The position numbers and the translations under genes are program-made. This document shows positions 1 to 15,000 of a DNA stretch of 64,000 nt, one piece after another. Numbering within the stretch: position 1 is the first letter of the stretch; each line of letters begins with the position of its first letter. The stretch comes from Prostheceraeus crozeri. Taxonomy: Eukaryota; Platyhelminthes; Polycladida; Euryleptidae. The stretch spans positions 252,001 through 316,000 of the forward strand of contig CAJQUW010002986.1 in the NCBI GenBank assembly GCA_907163375.1, read 5' to 3'. The notes under the pieces are model-generated. The model had not been told where the DNA came from. It saw only the letters and a program-made list of their open reading frames with translations, and did no database searches.

Positions 1-28
1 ATGATTTTTGTATATTCTTGTCTGTATG
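1..28 (+). CDS. Receptor exon 1 (tentative): start codon and part of signal peptide
   Basis: The window opens with ATG and reads MIFVYSCLY plus one extra base, followed by a donor (G|gtgaga). The next exon needs exactly one leading base to complete its first codon, so the phase fits and codon 10 becomes Ala. The peptide is hydrophobic, as a secretory signal should be, but short and without a basic N-region. The true start may lie upstream of the window, with this ATG internal. Confidence 0.5.
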
Positions 29-3000
29 GTGAGAGAAGTCGTGAATATTGCATTGGAGGTCGTTCTGAATGGAGGTCGTTCGACTGGCTCAGCCAATCAT
101 CGTAAACATTTCAGCTGACAACAGCTTTCGAGCGTTCCACACGACATAAATGAATAGCTCTTATATAGCTCCATTATGTGCACTAATTTCTGCTCTTAGC
201 AATGTTAATGTGCAACCAAACCTTCTTTTTCAGCTTTCATAAACACCAATAAATCGGTTGAAAAAACCCTCATACGCCAGTTGCTTAGAAAATACGAGAA
301 GTTTGGTGTTGTTGGGCGGCCTGTTCAGAACTCAAGTCATTTGATCACCGTCAATTTTGGCATTGCCTTAGCACAAATTCTGGATCTCGACGAAAACAAG
401 CAAATTCTTCGAACAAATTGCTGGTCTCGATACGTAAGTGTATAATTGATTTGATTTGATATGCACACTTTGCAAATGTGTCAAGTAAAGTCTGAAAACC
501 TGTAAGGCCGATCGTCATTTTCGTTCATAAAATAGCTTTGTGCAAGGACCACACACAAACTTTTGAAAAATCTAAATTTGAGTTTTAAATTTAGAAATGT
601 ACCGCGTGATCATTTGAAAAGTGCTCAGTGAAATGAATTGATTCTACCAATACGGATTACATGTTGCATAATACAGGGTGGCGCACGTAAACCGCCGGAT
701 TTTAAACTTTTATTACTCCTCAAATATTCATCCGATCGTCATGAAATTTCGACTCATACTAGTTTGGAGTATAGGATTTATGATGATTATACTTGTTGTA
801 CTGAGACTTGTCAGAAAATTCTGATTCTATTGACCGAATGACATGTAGTAAAATTAACATACCTACAATGTATCTTAACATATATAAATTGTCTTTATCA
901 ATAATGACCAAAACGAATCAAAGTAAATGTCATAGAAAACATTTATTAAATGAAAAACATAAGAAAAAAGTGTTAGTAGTCATCGAACTTCAACGTGTCC
1001 TCCTCCATTCTCGAGGACGGATTCGAGTCGCTTTTGGTAGGCCAGAGCAGTTTCTCGACACATTTCAATTGTCACTTCTTGAAATGCTTGTATGATGCGG
1101 TCCTTCAGGTCTTGCATGGATGTTGGCCGTGTATGGTAAACCTTGGACTTGACAAAACCCCACAAGAAGAAATCGCAAGGCGTCAGGTCAGGGGAATGCG
1201 GTGGCCAGGGCATGTTAGGAGATCCACGTCCCATCCATCTGTTAGGCATCTTCTTGTTCAACCACTCACGCACAGGAAGTCCCCAGTGTGGAGGTGCACC
1301 ATCCTGCATGAATATGATGCTCCTGCCTCTTCTGTCCGACTGCACCGCTGGCCAAAATTCCTTTTGTAGCATCTTGAGATACCAATCCTTGTTGACGGAG
1401 GTGTGGAAGAACGGTCCGTATATACCTGATTGACTGATTGCCGCCCAGACGGTGGTGCGTGGCGAGTGCATAGACTCTTGCTTGATCCAGTGAGGGTTTT
1501 GGTTGGCCCAATAACGACAATTGTGGCGATTCACCACACTACCACTGGTCAACAGGTTTGTGCGCCACGACTTTATTGTACGGGCATCCGGTGCTCTCGC
1601 GTTCGTGCCATACTCTGAATGATAAGCCTTTGTACCTCCACTGGACTCTTGAGCCATTCGTACCAAGCCGCGCATTTTGCTCGTTCTGCAACCGAATAAT
1701 CATCCATTCTTCTATGTTCGATTCTTTTCAGATAGTGATTTAATCGTCGAATGGTATTTTATATGACATGGAAGTAACTGAACAATATTCACTTCAAGAC
1801 TGCGCACAATTCGTTGTGCAGAATACGATTCATGTTAAGTTAATTAACTTGATCTAGATTTCTAGATCTAGATCTAGGTCTTATAGTCTTGCTCTAGTGC
1901 AAGGAAACCCGGCATTTGAAAGAGGCTAATGCTGACCTAATACTCCTGTTTGCGCGTATGATTCCAAGCGATACCACTTGACAGTTATGCGCTCTGTGAT
2001 ATACAGTATAAAGCTTAAGGTTACAAGGATTCCTAGGAAATCATCCGTTCCCTTTTTATTGAAAGTGGCTTTTCCTTCAGTATTATCACTAGGGTGCTGG
2101 AGAAGATCGAACCTTAACATCCTGCTAGAACTGACGTCGAACTTGACATCAAGTGCAATATTGTGAATCGGAGTATGCCGATTCTGTCGTGAAGGAATCG
2201 AGAATTCGTTTCTCGCCACATCAGATAAATCTTGTCTAAGAAATAGAGAAAGCAGGTGTGAAATGAGTTAAGAAGAGACTGGTAAAGATGGCTGCTGAAA
2301 AGTAACTTTTGACTCCAAAAGTATATACTCATATTCGGAGACCATCAATCAGTCAAGAAAGTCTGAAATTAATTATAGACAGTTAAGTGAACAAACAAGA
2401 TCAAGTTTAAGATGATGCTTCTAATTGTTTGCATTACTGAATTGAATTAATAGTAATGAATGAGAGATATGATCTAAAACTTGACACCGGTCAACATTCA
2501 ATTTTTTAAAACACAAGGCAATATGAATACATTAAAAATTCATCAAGTATTATGGTCATCCGGCAAAATGGGAAGCCAACCAGTGTTTACTCTCAAACAT
2601 TATCCGAGTTGGAGATCTGAAGGTTCATTCACATTGGACGCGGCACGGCACGTGCACACGCTTCCAGAATTTTCGTTCAGAACTTTAATAAACCTATGGG
2701 TTGCTCATACATAGGCGCATGGGACCACGCCGCGCCCGATGTGAATGGACCTTAATACAAAGAAGACAAACACGCCAGCTGTCAAGTCTGCGAGAGCTTG
2801 GTCAATAGTTTTTCTAATAAATACTGTGATAATTAGACAAATGCTTCTTGCGTATCGGTATTGCCTTGGGTCTACATATAAATTGTGCTATAGCAGCTGT
2901 ACATAAGACTCGATGCTTCTCAATCTCCGATGCAGCATAGGCCCCAAAGTCAGACTTGCGGAAGTCAATCATATCGAAGTACAAAGACCAACGCTCAACG

Positions 3001-6000
3001 GAATGCATGTCATTACTACCAGAGTCGAATGCGCATGTATCTGAATTAGCAATAAATATTGTAAACAGCTCACATTTTTAGTAACTATAATGTCTAGAGA
3101 AGTCGCATTGCGCGCAATATCACTTTGTACCCGTCAGCTGCCGTCAATTACATGGATACGAGTTCGTCTGACATTAGAAAGGCTTGTGGCAATGCGAATG
3201 AACGACGAAATCAATGCAATCTGTCGTCTAATTGTCCTTGGTATTTTTCTTTGAACTTTGATAATTATTTCTTCTAATTTGCAACGGAATATAAACTATG
3301 ACAAATTATGGATATTTAATATCGCAGCTAATATCAGTCAATATAATAATGTTATATTTTACTAAACTGGCGCCATCAATTGCACTTGATAACACAAAAG
3401 TGTTGTTTGATGCCTAATTTCAGCCTCTGAGAATATTAATGAAACTCTCTAGGAATCTCTTAGTTGATGACAAACAGCATTCCGGAAATATGAAAGCAAA
3501 TAAAGGAATGATATTATCTTATGAAACACAAGTTTTCTTAAAAACTTCAATGCATTCACATTCCAAAAATGATGGTATGAGCATCCTAGATGCCCTAATT
3601 GTCTAACGAAGAGGAAAATACTCGGAGTTATGGATAAACAATACTCCCTGCAAATTTTTAAGCAACATTTTTTGATAATTGTTCCTCCTAATAGCACATG
3701 ATCCTAAAGTCAGCGCACTGAACATCGATGCTAAAGTTGAGAGATTTCAAAAATCAAGTTCATTAGAGTTAATTTGGTCTCGAAAATTACAAACTTCAAC
3801 TAATTGCTTCAAGTCGAAAAAAACATTAGATTTATTCACGAGTAAGTTGGAAAAACATGGATAGAAAAATTCAGAAAAACCTTCTTTGAAACATGGTTTT
3901 AAAAAATGATATATAAACTTCATTTCAAGTTGCCTTAAAGTGACATTTTCATGTACCTATACAACTAATTTTTAATTGCTCTACTTTACCTTAACCCAAC
4001 CATAGCTATATAACAAATTACAATAAACTAACTGCAATCAACTATATACGCTAATTTCAATGACTCTACCAACTACTATCAACTGTGTAGGCTAATTTTC
4101 ATGATGACTATCAAACAGTCATTGGAGTTACTAATAGCAACTTGCGACCCGAGGCTCGCTACATACTGTAGTTGCAACTAGGATAAAAAGAAGAAGTAGA
4201 TATTTGTACAGCTATTATTTTCTATTAAACTAGACTTTAATGCTCAATCGCTTTAAGGCATCAATGTCTAGTCTAATAGAAAATAATAGCGTTACCAAAT
4301 ATTTTCAGGCAACACGTTCATTCGCTAGTGCAAAATATTTGAATGAGTAGGGTGCCGTTCGAATATTTTCATTCAGGCTCGGTTAGCGATGGTTTGGTCA
4401 GGATCGATTTCAGGCTGCTGTTCACAGCCAAGGTGCGTTCAAATTCATTATACTGTTTCTCTTCACAAACATGCATGTTATATTATTATGTGCTATTTTG
4501 GAATTTCCTTACTTGTGTGATGCATTTACAATATTCTGAGTAAACTAACTTTCTGAGTAGAATTGGCATCGCCTCCATTCAACAATGTATCAATACTGTC
4601 TTTTATACTTATTCTAAATGGAAGAGAAATCTGCCATTTAAACAAGTCGATGAAAATTGAGTGAAAGTGAAATAGCCGAATGGAATAAATCATTTTCAAT
4701 GCCGGAAATTTGATTCTTTTTTGGGAACGCTGTCAGAATATATACATCTCAAAGATGATTGATTAAAAGCTATTGCAGAGGATGAGAGGCATAGAGCGCC
4801 TGTCTGCCTGCCTGCCTATTGCACTTAAAAATGAAAGAATATCACGTTGTTGGGTTCATCGGTCAGTGCATAAAAGTGTAGCAAGCTCTTGTGATCTATT
4901 ACTATATGCTCAACTGAGAAATAGATGGTGATATTCCTCATTAAATCATCTGACTGATCAATTTTCAATTGTTATTCATTATTTACGAATTTCCAAAAAC
5001 ACGTTGAAAGATGAAAAGTGACATTGCATGCTTAGTTGCATTCTACTTAGCCGTGAGTACTCTCAATCATCATGTGGTTTAACAATTTGTATGATCATGT
5101 GTCATCCTATGTTATCTCTAACGAATTTTTGATTCTTTGTGCTTCCATAATGACATTTTACAAACTAGATTTCTTGATTTTTCGGTAAATTGAATTGGCT
5201 GTATTACTTTTTTATCTAAGCTAATAAATCAGTTTCATGAAGATTGATACAGCGAATATGGTCGAAACGTCAAATCGCGAATTGCATTTTATAAAATTTC
5301 ATTTTGTCAAAACGATTCATAAGTTTCTGCAAATTCCAAAAATCCTTTGGTCGAATCATCAAAAAATCATTTGAATAAATACTTTATTATCAAACACATC
5401 ACAATTGAACCATAATTTATATGTTGATTTATTGATAAACAATTGAATTTCAGGAACAGTGCATTGAATTAACATTTTTGGCTTTTGGCGTGAAGTTTCT
5501 TTTACTCATTCCTGCTTCACTCAATGCACAATTCAATACAATCTAGTCCATTTTAGACGATATACATGTATAGTCCATGCCATCAATTGACAGCATGTTT
5601 CTGCATTTATTCTAATGCCCTCATCAGGTGCCAACAGGATTTACATAAAATCGAGCCTTTATATGACAAGATGGTGATGAGTAGAATTTACAAGCGATGT
5701 TATGGAATGATATGACAACAGAGCAATAAACAATAAAATTAGATGATGAAATGACAAATTACAAGGACATTCATTAGTACATAAGCACTGGTATTCTTAA
5801 TAAGAATACATTCTATAAAAGAAATTCTAAACTATTCGGGTTATTATTAACCGTACAGATAATACTGTAAAACGGTCTTTCTTTGGTGGATGGACGTGCA
5901 TACTGACTTCTGTAGGAGTAGGATACGCTTTGAGAAGTTCATTAATGCGAGCTTTAAAATGACGAATGGAACATTTATCACAATGTTCACGACTATATTT

Positions 6001-9000
6001 GTATACAATATTTGATTTTAATTAGTCATTTATCTTGTCTTTATTTGGAAAAAATTGAGAGGTTTTCTGGGTTGCGAGAATAATTCTCACACGGACATTC
6101 TCATGTAGAAATTTATTGATGTCTCTGATGTGGAGATTTAGATTGCTTTCTTTGTCAGCTTAAGTCAAAGAAAGTCGACTTGAGTCGAAGAACGTGCAAT
6201 GAATATCACATGAACAAATATAGGATGAGAGTCAATAAATCAGATAAAGTGAATGTCAGTATTCAGCAATCAGGAACGAAATGTCTCTTCTACTGTGACC
6301 ATATCACCTTGCAGTCCGATCCACTCGCATTGTAAGGATAAGGCCACATGACGAGCCGCGCTTTAAAGCTAGCAGCGACGGATAGCTTTGTCAAGCTTTT
6401 ACCTGTGAGAGTCCCATTGAGGCCCCTGGAGGCGTACTGACATTGTATTGACGATCGCATTTCGGAGTGTTTGGAGGATGTTCAATCGCTTCAATCGTCG
6501 GATTTGAATACCTCTGTTTGCGATTATATCGTGAAACAGGTGGTGCTGGTCATGGTTGGCTCTGCCGGATATCGTAGCAAAGATTATGATAATAATAGCT
6601 GATTAAAGATCCAGTAGCTTGATAACTTATAGTACATCGGGAAGAAAGTGATTTCAACTCAGTTTAACAATGTAATTTAGAATTTTCCGTTACCATTATA
6701 TAAGCAAAATTTTGAGTCTATAGCAATGCCACCATCAACAGAAGTTGAGAACTGATATGTATCCTTACAATACTTTGCTTCAAAATATTGCGCTCAGTTA
6801 TTAATAGATCCATCATTAAGACGCTTCACCCAAGAGCTCTTTACTTTTCAATTTCGTTGCTTGGATTTCAAGCAAAGTTTGTTTGAGGAAAGATGTAACC
6901 CAGCGCAATTGGTGCGCCTGAATTCGTTATCAAGATATACGTTTCATTTACTCATGCTCTGGAAAAGTAATCAAAGGAGGGGATTGCATTTGTATTATTG
7001 CTAGATTTGAATGAAGTGTTTCACATTCTAATGAAGAAATTTCTACTTATACTACGAGTTAAGTAGAAATATGTGAGATCTTGAATAGGGATTGAAAAGA
7101 GGATTTTTTTGTTAGAAAATCAGTGGAAGGTAGATGACGAAAGCCATGTCCGTTAAATATTTTCTATATAGTACAGGTTTTCCCGAGCAAATTCAATTGT
7201 AGCGCATGCAAGTTCAAGATATATCATGAAAATTCAGAGAACATAGATAGTACATTGTAGAACCAATTTCAATCATACGTCATCTTACATTAGCTGAGCT
7301 TCAATGTATAAAAGGAACACAAGTTCGTGTTGAGGTATTCAAGCTCAAGATAAAGCAGCCAATTTCGATAACATAAAATTTCTATGGAATTATTGATTTT
7401 TGAACTTGGAGAAATTGCGTGAAATATCATTAACATGTGTGATTTCTGTGACGTCTCTTTGAGCCATAGAAATTAACAATACCATACAAAGTCCTAGAAT
7501 GGAAATTGTATGAAAATTATGGCACACTCCGGGGGAACTTAGTTGGCGCAAAACGCAAATTGTACGAGCTGGTTTCCATGTTTTCTGTTTGGCATTTATA
7601 TTTATCAAGCCAATTTGTGATGTGGATTGTTGCCCCTTGTCAAAAGATCATGCAAACAAAAGCATTGATTAATTTACAAAATGCTGCACTCAAAATCACT
7701 CAAAATTCTCTTCTTGAAAATCCTGTAATTTGCTGTCAACAGCTTCCACAACCAACTTGGCAAATAGCTTGACTCTGATATGTAATGGCTAAAGGAGGAT
7801 TCATTGATATTTACTGAAATAATGAGGTCGATATCTGGTTAAAATTCCCGAGGGCTATGGCCCTCGGGAATTTTAACAAGATGTCGATCGAGAAATCTCA
7901 GCAAATATCATTGAATCCTCCTTTAACCGTTTTAAACTATGCCACTTTTATCCCTATGATTGGCGGGCAATTTTACAGGTCAAATTAACAATGTATAAAG
8001 GGACTATCTATTCAGGCAAGTTTTTCATAGAAATACATATTTCAAAATGCGAAATTGACAACTCCACTTTCATTCTCTTAGCTAATTAGTTTTATTTCTA
8101 TGCTCACAGGGCAAATTAACAGGGATGGGGATATTACAGAAAATAATGAGATTTCTAAATAGCAAAAATACATTATAGTGATATAACTACGACATCTGTA
8201 CTACCACAGAAAATGTAGCACGAGGCGAAGCCGAGTGCTACATCTTTCTATGGTAGTACAGATGGAGTAGTTATATCACTATTATCAAACGATCAAGAAA
8301 TGTCAATGAACTTTATGGACCAGTGACGATATAGACAATCTGCTAAGAACACAAACGTGGTTGGCTTTCCATGGCATCCAAAGTCCTAGTAGATAGCCTA
8401 TCCAATATTGATGTCATGCATTTCCATAGAAATTAACAATACCATAGAAAGTACTATTATCTACTTCTATGTGCATTTCCTTCATTTGAATTTCAAGTGA
8501 ACCGATATTTAACTGGCATTTGCATGAGGTGTAGCCTTATTATCTATACCCAAGATATCATCTAAGCTTACTTGCAATTTGGGTGCATTGTAGGGTAAAA
8601 AAATGTATCACGGTAGCCCATTGGATTACATGTATTTTGATTCATAGAAATTCCGTTCTACATTAGAAAATGTAGAACGCATAGTTCAACATAGTGGAGA
8701 TAGGAAGGGAGTTTGATAATAGAAGATTAAATGGCATAGTTTAAAGTGTTTTAGATCGAATCTGATCTCCAGTATATACAAACCATAGATTTTTCCATGT
8801 GCCATCATTGTACATAGGCAAGATATCAAACTTCCATTATAGATGATATTAAAGATGAATGACATAGAAATGACTTTGTCTGGAAAACCTGTACTTCATT
8901 CACTTTTACACTAATATATTTCAAATAGCATTCTTTTGCGAAGCATTTTGAATGACTTCATTTAGCAGAAAGAATACACTTTCGTTTACATTTTGACTTA

Positions 9001-12000
9001 AAATGTTCTCCTAAAAATCTTGCTGCATCTGAGGTAACAAGTCTCATGTTTCGATATTCTTCTACCACTGATGAGCATCAATTGAGTTTCTGAAACACAA
9101 ATTCTATCAGATAATTTGATTAGAGAAAATTAACTTTTTGTGTTAAAGTTTCAAAATTAAATGTCATATTCAACACACATATTGTGCTAATAGTGCTACT
9201 TACGCTATAATTTTTGATTAACAATGGTGAATGATAAAACCATACTTTTAAATATACTTGTCTACCACTTTTTTTAAATATTGGTCAGCATCGATAGCTT
9301 GGTATCGATCTGATGTCGCATTGCTGCTATTGTGGTGTATTCATCGGTTTTCTGTCATAAGAAGCGCGGGGGCAAGCATGCCGGTGCAGATGATGCAATT
9401 AATAAAATCTGCCTGACAAACAGAGAAACACAAACTGAATTAGAGTGCGAAGTATTTATTTTTGCGAACTGTATGTTGCACCAAACACTTCCATCCACAT
9501 TGCGACAATGCAAATCATTAAAAGTAATTGGTTGCTTACCCAAAATTAATTGCATTAATTTTTGATAACCACTGATGATGATGCTAAGGTGTTTTCAGCA
9601 AACGATTTGCATCCCGATCACTGTGGGATTGTAGAAAATGGATGACACCTACCGTACCAGGAGCGAAAGGCTCCTATGGCTATGGCAGGAGCGCTATAGG
9701 TCAGAGGAAGAAGGGGGAGAGTGCACGAGTGTCGAGTAGCATACCTGTCGACGGAACATGGGAAGCGTGACGGGAAGGAGCATGGTAGAGGAAGTGTGAA
9801 AAGGGACCAATGTCTTGTGCGTTCAAGGGACTGGCATGTGATCAGATGGCACCTACGAAGATGAAAGGGAGACTTCATCTGTTGGTTATGTCGACGTCAA
9901 ATCTATAGCTCGGAGACGCTGGCACTAATGAAGAGGCCGGAGCCAAGATTTGAAGTGGTTGAAAGAGGATATTGAATGGGGGAAACTTAGGGATGAAGAA
10001 GGAAGAAGGTGAGCATCCAGAGATTGAATATGAATGGACCGGAAGGAAGGTCAAGATGGTACGGTAGGGTCAGGACTACAGTCTGTTTGAAAGAAAAAGA
10101 CGACAACAAAAGCTGGAAATTGAAGGCGAGGATGTACAAAAAAGGAGGTGAAGACATGAGGGCTGTCGAAGTTCTGTAAGAGGAAAGCGAAGACAACCGG
10201 AGATGGAGGAGGAGAATCTATACCGGATACCTCATCTGAGTAAAAAAGGAAAAGGAGAAATTGCACTACTTATATTGTGAAGAATTTGTAATATCGAATT
10301 CTGCTATTACCAGTCGTAAACGGAATTGTGGTAATATTCTCTGAACGAGAACGAGACTGCAAATTCTCTTGCACCCATTAATTTCCGCTTTTATCGTTTA
10401 TGACTGCCTAAGCTAAGAACGAATTAATTAAAACATTATTAAGTGTTCTTGTGAGAACTTTAATATGAGGTGTGCATCAGCATCCGTAAAAAAATCTAGA
10501 TATGCAGTCTATAAACATTGGATATAATGATGATTCATCATTTTGGCTAATAAATGATTTGTCAGTGCTTTAAATATTATTGTTCTGTATCTAATTCAAA
10601 TTTTACGATCGAATTTGAGAAGACTCGTTTTAGTACACCATGCTTTTATGATTTATCAAATTGATTTTCATGATGCATCAACTTGAGCATTAAATTTTAT
10701 TGTTTAGATTGAACGTTTGACCTCTAGAAGTGAGAGAAGACTAAATATTTCAATAGATTGAGAAAATATTCAATAATAAATAGACCCATCCAGGATGACT
10801 ATCCTTTTCTCCTGTTTAAGAAATGGAAGCTGATCTAATTATTCAAAACCATTGAAACCAACAGCATATTGTAATATAGTAGACCGGTTGCTGCCTATTC
10901 CAATTGACTCCTGCGAGCAAACGCACACATTTCATCTATTAACCACTGGTGATGCACGGCAAGATCAATTTCTTAAGCGAAATCCATGGTACAGATAACT
11001 TCCAAAATCGTGACCAACCACAACTGTTGGATTTTAACTGTAATCGACAGCTGACCACAGAATGATATATCCGATTGTCAATCGTATGAACACTGAGGCT
11101 CGTACAATCAATGCCCTAAATCATTTATCTACTGGTGATCGCAATATGTTCCAACTTACATGATAGGCTTCGCTTATCGACAAACTGCTCAATGACAGCA
11201 GCCTAATATGCACTAACACTAATAGGCAGGGTACATTTTGCTCTACCCTGAATCCTAGCTAGTATTGCACAAAGTTTTATTTTTCTAAATTTCGTGGTTA
11301 AAGCAATTTATCATATACGAATACAGTTTTAGGCAAAATTTCAGGAGTATAGGCACATGTCCCATTGATCTATGGTACTAAATTACATCGTTTATTTATT
11401 TTATAATCTTTCTTTCATTTGAGAAACGCTTCAATCACGATAGAAGCAACTAATAGTAATTATACGTGCGTAGCTATCATTCCATAGTGCACTTTCCTGC
11501 ATTATGATGAATGCTGCTTGCAGAAATCAATCGTGACTATTCGCAATCGCTGAGTCTGCTAACTGTAACTGACCGTTGACCGCGGTTATAACCGGACATC
11601 ACTATTACACACCTACCCCCTGGTTGCGTGAAGGCTAAATGACCTTTTTAGTGTTTCTACTCATTTTTAGTTCTTGCACTTCAGATATTTTAGAAATTCA
11701 AAGTAAATACTATCTATCTTGCACGCACAGAAAGCGGCAGATCATTGAGCATGAAAAATAGCAAAAATATTATTTAGGCACAGTGCGGTCTATTGTAACA
11801 AGAAGACAATGCTGTATCAATAATAATTCGTGGCTGAGATGACAATATGTGCCAATATTTGCACACTGCTGCTGTCAGTAGTTTTCATATAATAGAGGTG
11901 TTCACTCATGCAAAGGGACAAGACTCAGCTATTATATATTTATGAATACGTGGGATGTCTAATTTGCGGTAACTTTTCATCTGATCGACGATTGCTAACA

Positions 12001-15000
12001 ATCATTGTTCTTAATCTACTTATGAATTAATCGTGTTAAATAAGTATGAAATAATATGCAAAATGCTCCTCAAAGTCGCACGGTCTAATTCTTGAATTGT
12101 GACTTAACTTGATTCCTGCCTTAGTTTCGGAAAATTCAAATAATTTGCTAAATATAATTAACAGCCGATGCTGTCAATTAATATTGGTGAATTTAAATCT
12201 CAAATTTTCTACAGCATTTTTCCCCACGGAATGAAAAGGATTCATATTATTTATGGAAACAATATAGAAGAGGGTACATACGTTTTTTTACATTGCTCGC
12301 TTATCATTTTCAGAATTGTTCTAGTATAAAAAGAATGACTTTGTTTATCCACCGCTTACCGGTAGTCGCGATTCGTCACACTGACCTCACTTGATTTATT
12401 GTAATAGCATAATAGACCGAAATAAATATGAGAGACTTTAGCCTTCTCTGAGCATACTATTCATGCATTGATAAAACGCTATAAAAGTATGTGGTCATTC
12501 TGCTTTGTTAGCTTGCCCTGTAGCACTGTATTCGATACGCTACCTTGCATTTGTCAATATGATCGATAGATCATACAGACGACATTTTCCGCTAAGTGGG
12601 CTTGCCTGTAAATGGAGTAAAACCAAGTATATGATAATTTTCAATCTATAAGCACTATTTGTCGTCGATTTTCCGACGTCATGGAATCACTTCACTCAGT
12701 AAAGCGAGATCTATTCAATTAAATTGATCCGATGATTTTCTTTCTGTTTCAGCGATGGTTTGATTCCCTCCTCAGCTGGGATCCTAAGGAATATGATAAT
12801 ATCAGCCAAGTTCGAGTATTTCCACATCATCTATGGACTCCTGATATAAAATTGTACAATTTGTAAGTGATTCAATCCATTCATCCATCAGTGCTCTTCA
12901 ACGAAACATGTCCAGTTCGTTATCTACGCTCTGACATTTTCATCTTAGACTTTACATTAATTTATAAAAGTGCACGAAATGACTGCAACAAGCTTAATAA
13001 GTTAAGAAGTCATTATCCAATTGTTTCTTCAAAGTTATGCAAGTTTTGGACACCGAATTCTCAAAACAACGCACAACAAACTTCAACAAACAGACATTCA
13101 ACAACAAACGAAAATTTTAGTAGTTTCGATGTAATTAACAACTTTGAAATTTTATGATCGGATCACATCATCGCTCTTTGACCCGATGCGCATCTCTTTA
13201 GTTTCAGACTTAGTCACAGATAAGGTAAAAATGCTGCTGGATCTAAAGAAGAACCAAATTGATGAAAAAGGCTACAGTTGTGACAGTTCTTGCCAGAAGA
13301 CGCTGTGTTGTGGGTTATTTGATCAAAATGAATTAATTCTTGAAGATAAATGTCCTTACAACGGAGCCTAACTATGAAATTTCACAACAAGATGAAGGTA
13401 CTATCGAACGCATCGTCAACCACTTGAGGCCGCTGCTATTTAGGTGCTGTGTTTCACAGCAACGCATGTCCACGGCGTAATATGGCTATATCAGCACACA
13501 TGTACATAATTGCACACAGTGTTGCATTTCTATGAGATCAACTTTGGAAAATGTAGCTTAAAGCAATAATGACAGTCAATTGATGTTAATTTGATACAAT
13601 ATCAAGAAGGCCGCACCTAAAATTCTGCCGACTGGCAAGCATTTTTAATATATTCGCCGAGCAGTCTCGATATTTGGCCCGCATTGATGTCTTTAATTGA
13701 ACATTGAAATAAAAAGTCCTAGTGAATGTCATCAAAGATATCACTTATTAGAAAATAGTTGTTTTGATTGCTGAATTACATATTTGCAATTTAACGATAT
13801 AGCTGAATTGCTAAATACAAACGAAACGTTGCAAATTACATTCAATGATTCATTTGAACTGAAAATGTTGTTATATTTAATTGTGTGAGCATAAACTTTT
13901 GCAAGCATTATTATAGGACATTGAATGTTATTGTAGGAAAATTGAGTAGAATAATTCAGAATACAGAAGGCATACTTAGGCAAGCAAAATCATGCTTGAA
14001 CACGCTTGTGAAATATTGCGTAAGCACATGATACACATACGTAAATGAGATTTTCATAGATATAGCTAGGCCTACATGTATTTCATGAAGTAAGTCTATC
14101 CTGTGTTCAATTCACTTCTATACAAGACGTAGCATTGAAAGTAGAACAAAAATAGCGAAAGTCGAAGAAATGACAATTTTTTAAATGCCAGCATCAAATA
14201 ATTGCAGTGACTGCTGTTATCAAACATCAAAAAAGCTTTAGTGTAGAGGATGTTGAAAGTGAGCAACTTCTATAACAAATCGGCGATTGAAAATCAGTTT
14301 TCATGAAGCGGTTTGTGCACGCTATGTTATACACTTTATTTGTTATTTAACATACAATATGCTTCCTGGGTTCTCATAAGACTTGAATAATAGATGCAAT
14401 TTATGCTTCATCCGGAACTAACATAAGTCATCTTTTCCGATAAATTATTGCATAAGTGAGTGTGCTACTTGTAATATCGAAGAAGAGAAACACATCACCA
14501 ATGCAAAAACTGCTACATCAACGCACTTCAAGAGACTGGTAAATTAACTATCTAGTTGAAAGCACTAATAATTTCAGGTATGTGTGACAGTAAACTGAAG
14601 AATGACAAACAAGGTTCGAGATCATGAATCAAGATATTCGGACGGAGTAGAGGTTGACACCTGCTTGCAAAGTACATAGCTTTCAAATGCATACAAACAA
14701 TGAGTAAACAACATGCAAGTACTGTACATGTGATTGAAGGTAGAAATCATACGAAATTATTTTCAAATTATGCGAACGAGAAATTCCATGATTTTTGCTA
14801 AGTTTCATTAGGTGAATATATTGTAAAGATGTAAAGTACAATTTTCTAACAATCTAATGCAGTGGTTGATTGATTTTCCGCTAGCAATGACCAAGTAGCA
14901 GGCTTATCATTTAAAGACAGCGTCAGAAACACAAGTTATCTTCATAAATAGCATGACGCATTTGTCAAAAAATTATTCATCAGCATGTGTTTATTGTTTC

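Larger units (their letters stand above)
434..12752 (+). other. Receptor intron 2 (12.3 kb) with nested repeats
   Basis: Holds the mariner relic (674-1745), a TIR element (2620-2753), an 80-bp hairpin (4211-4290), a foldback at 7791-7926, a snapback MITE at 8176-8281, and a purine-rich block at about 9600-10260 that may contain a LINE tail. Nothing recognised at 2754-4210, 4291-5590, 5650-7460 or 10261-12752 beyond AT-rich sequence. The short ORFs here match no exon pattern. Confidence 0.7.

Noticed and set aside
995..1433. + strand open frames over the mariner relic
   Set aside because: Antisense to a recognisable transposase; no independent similarity.
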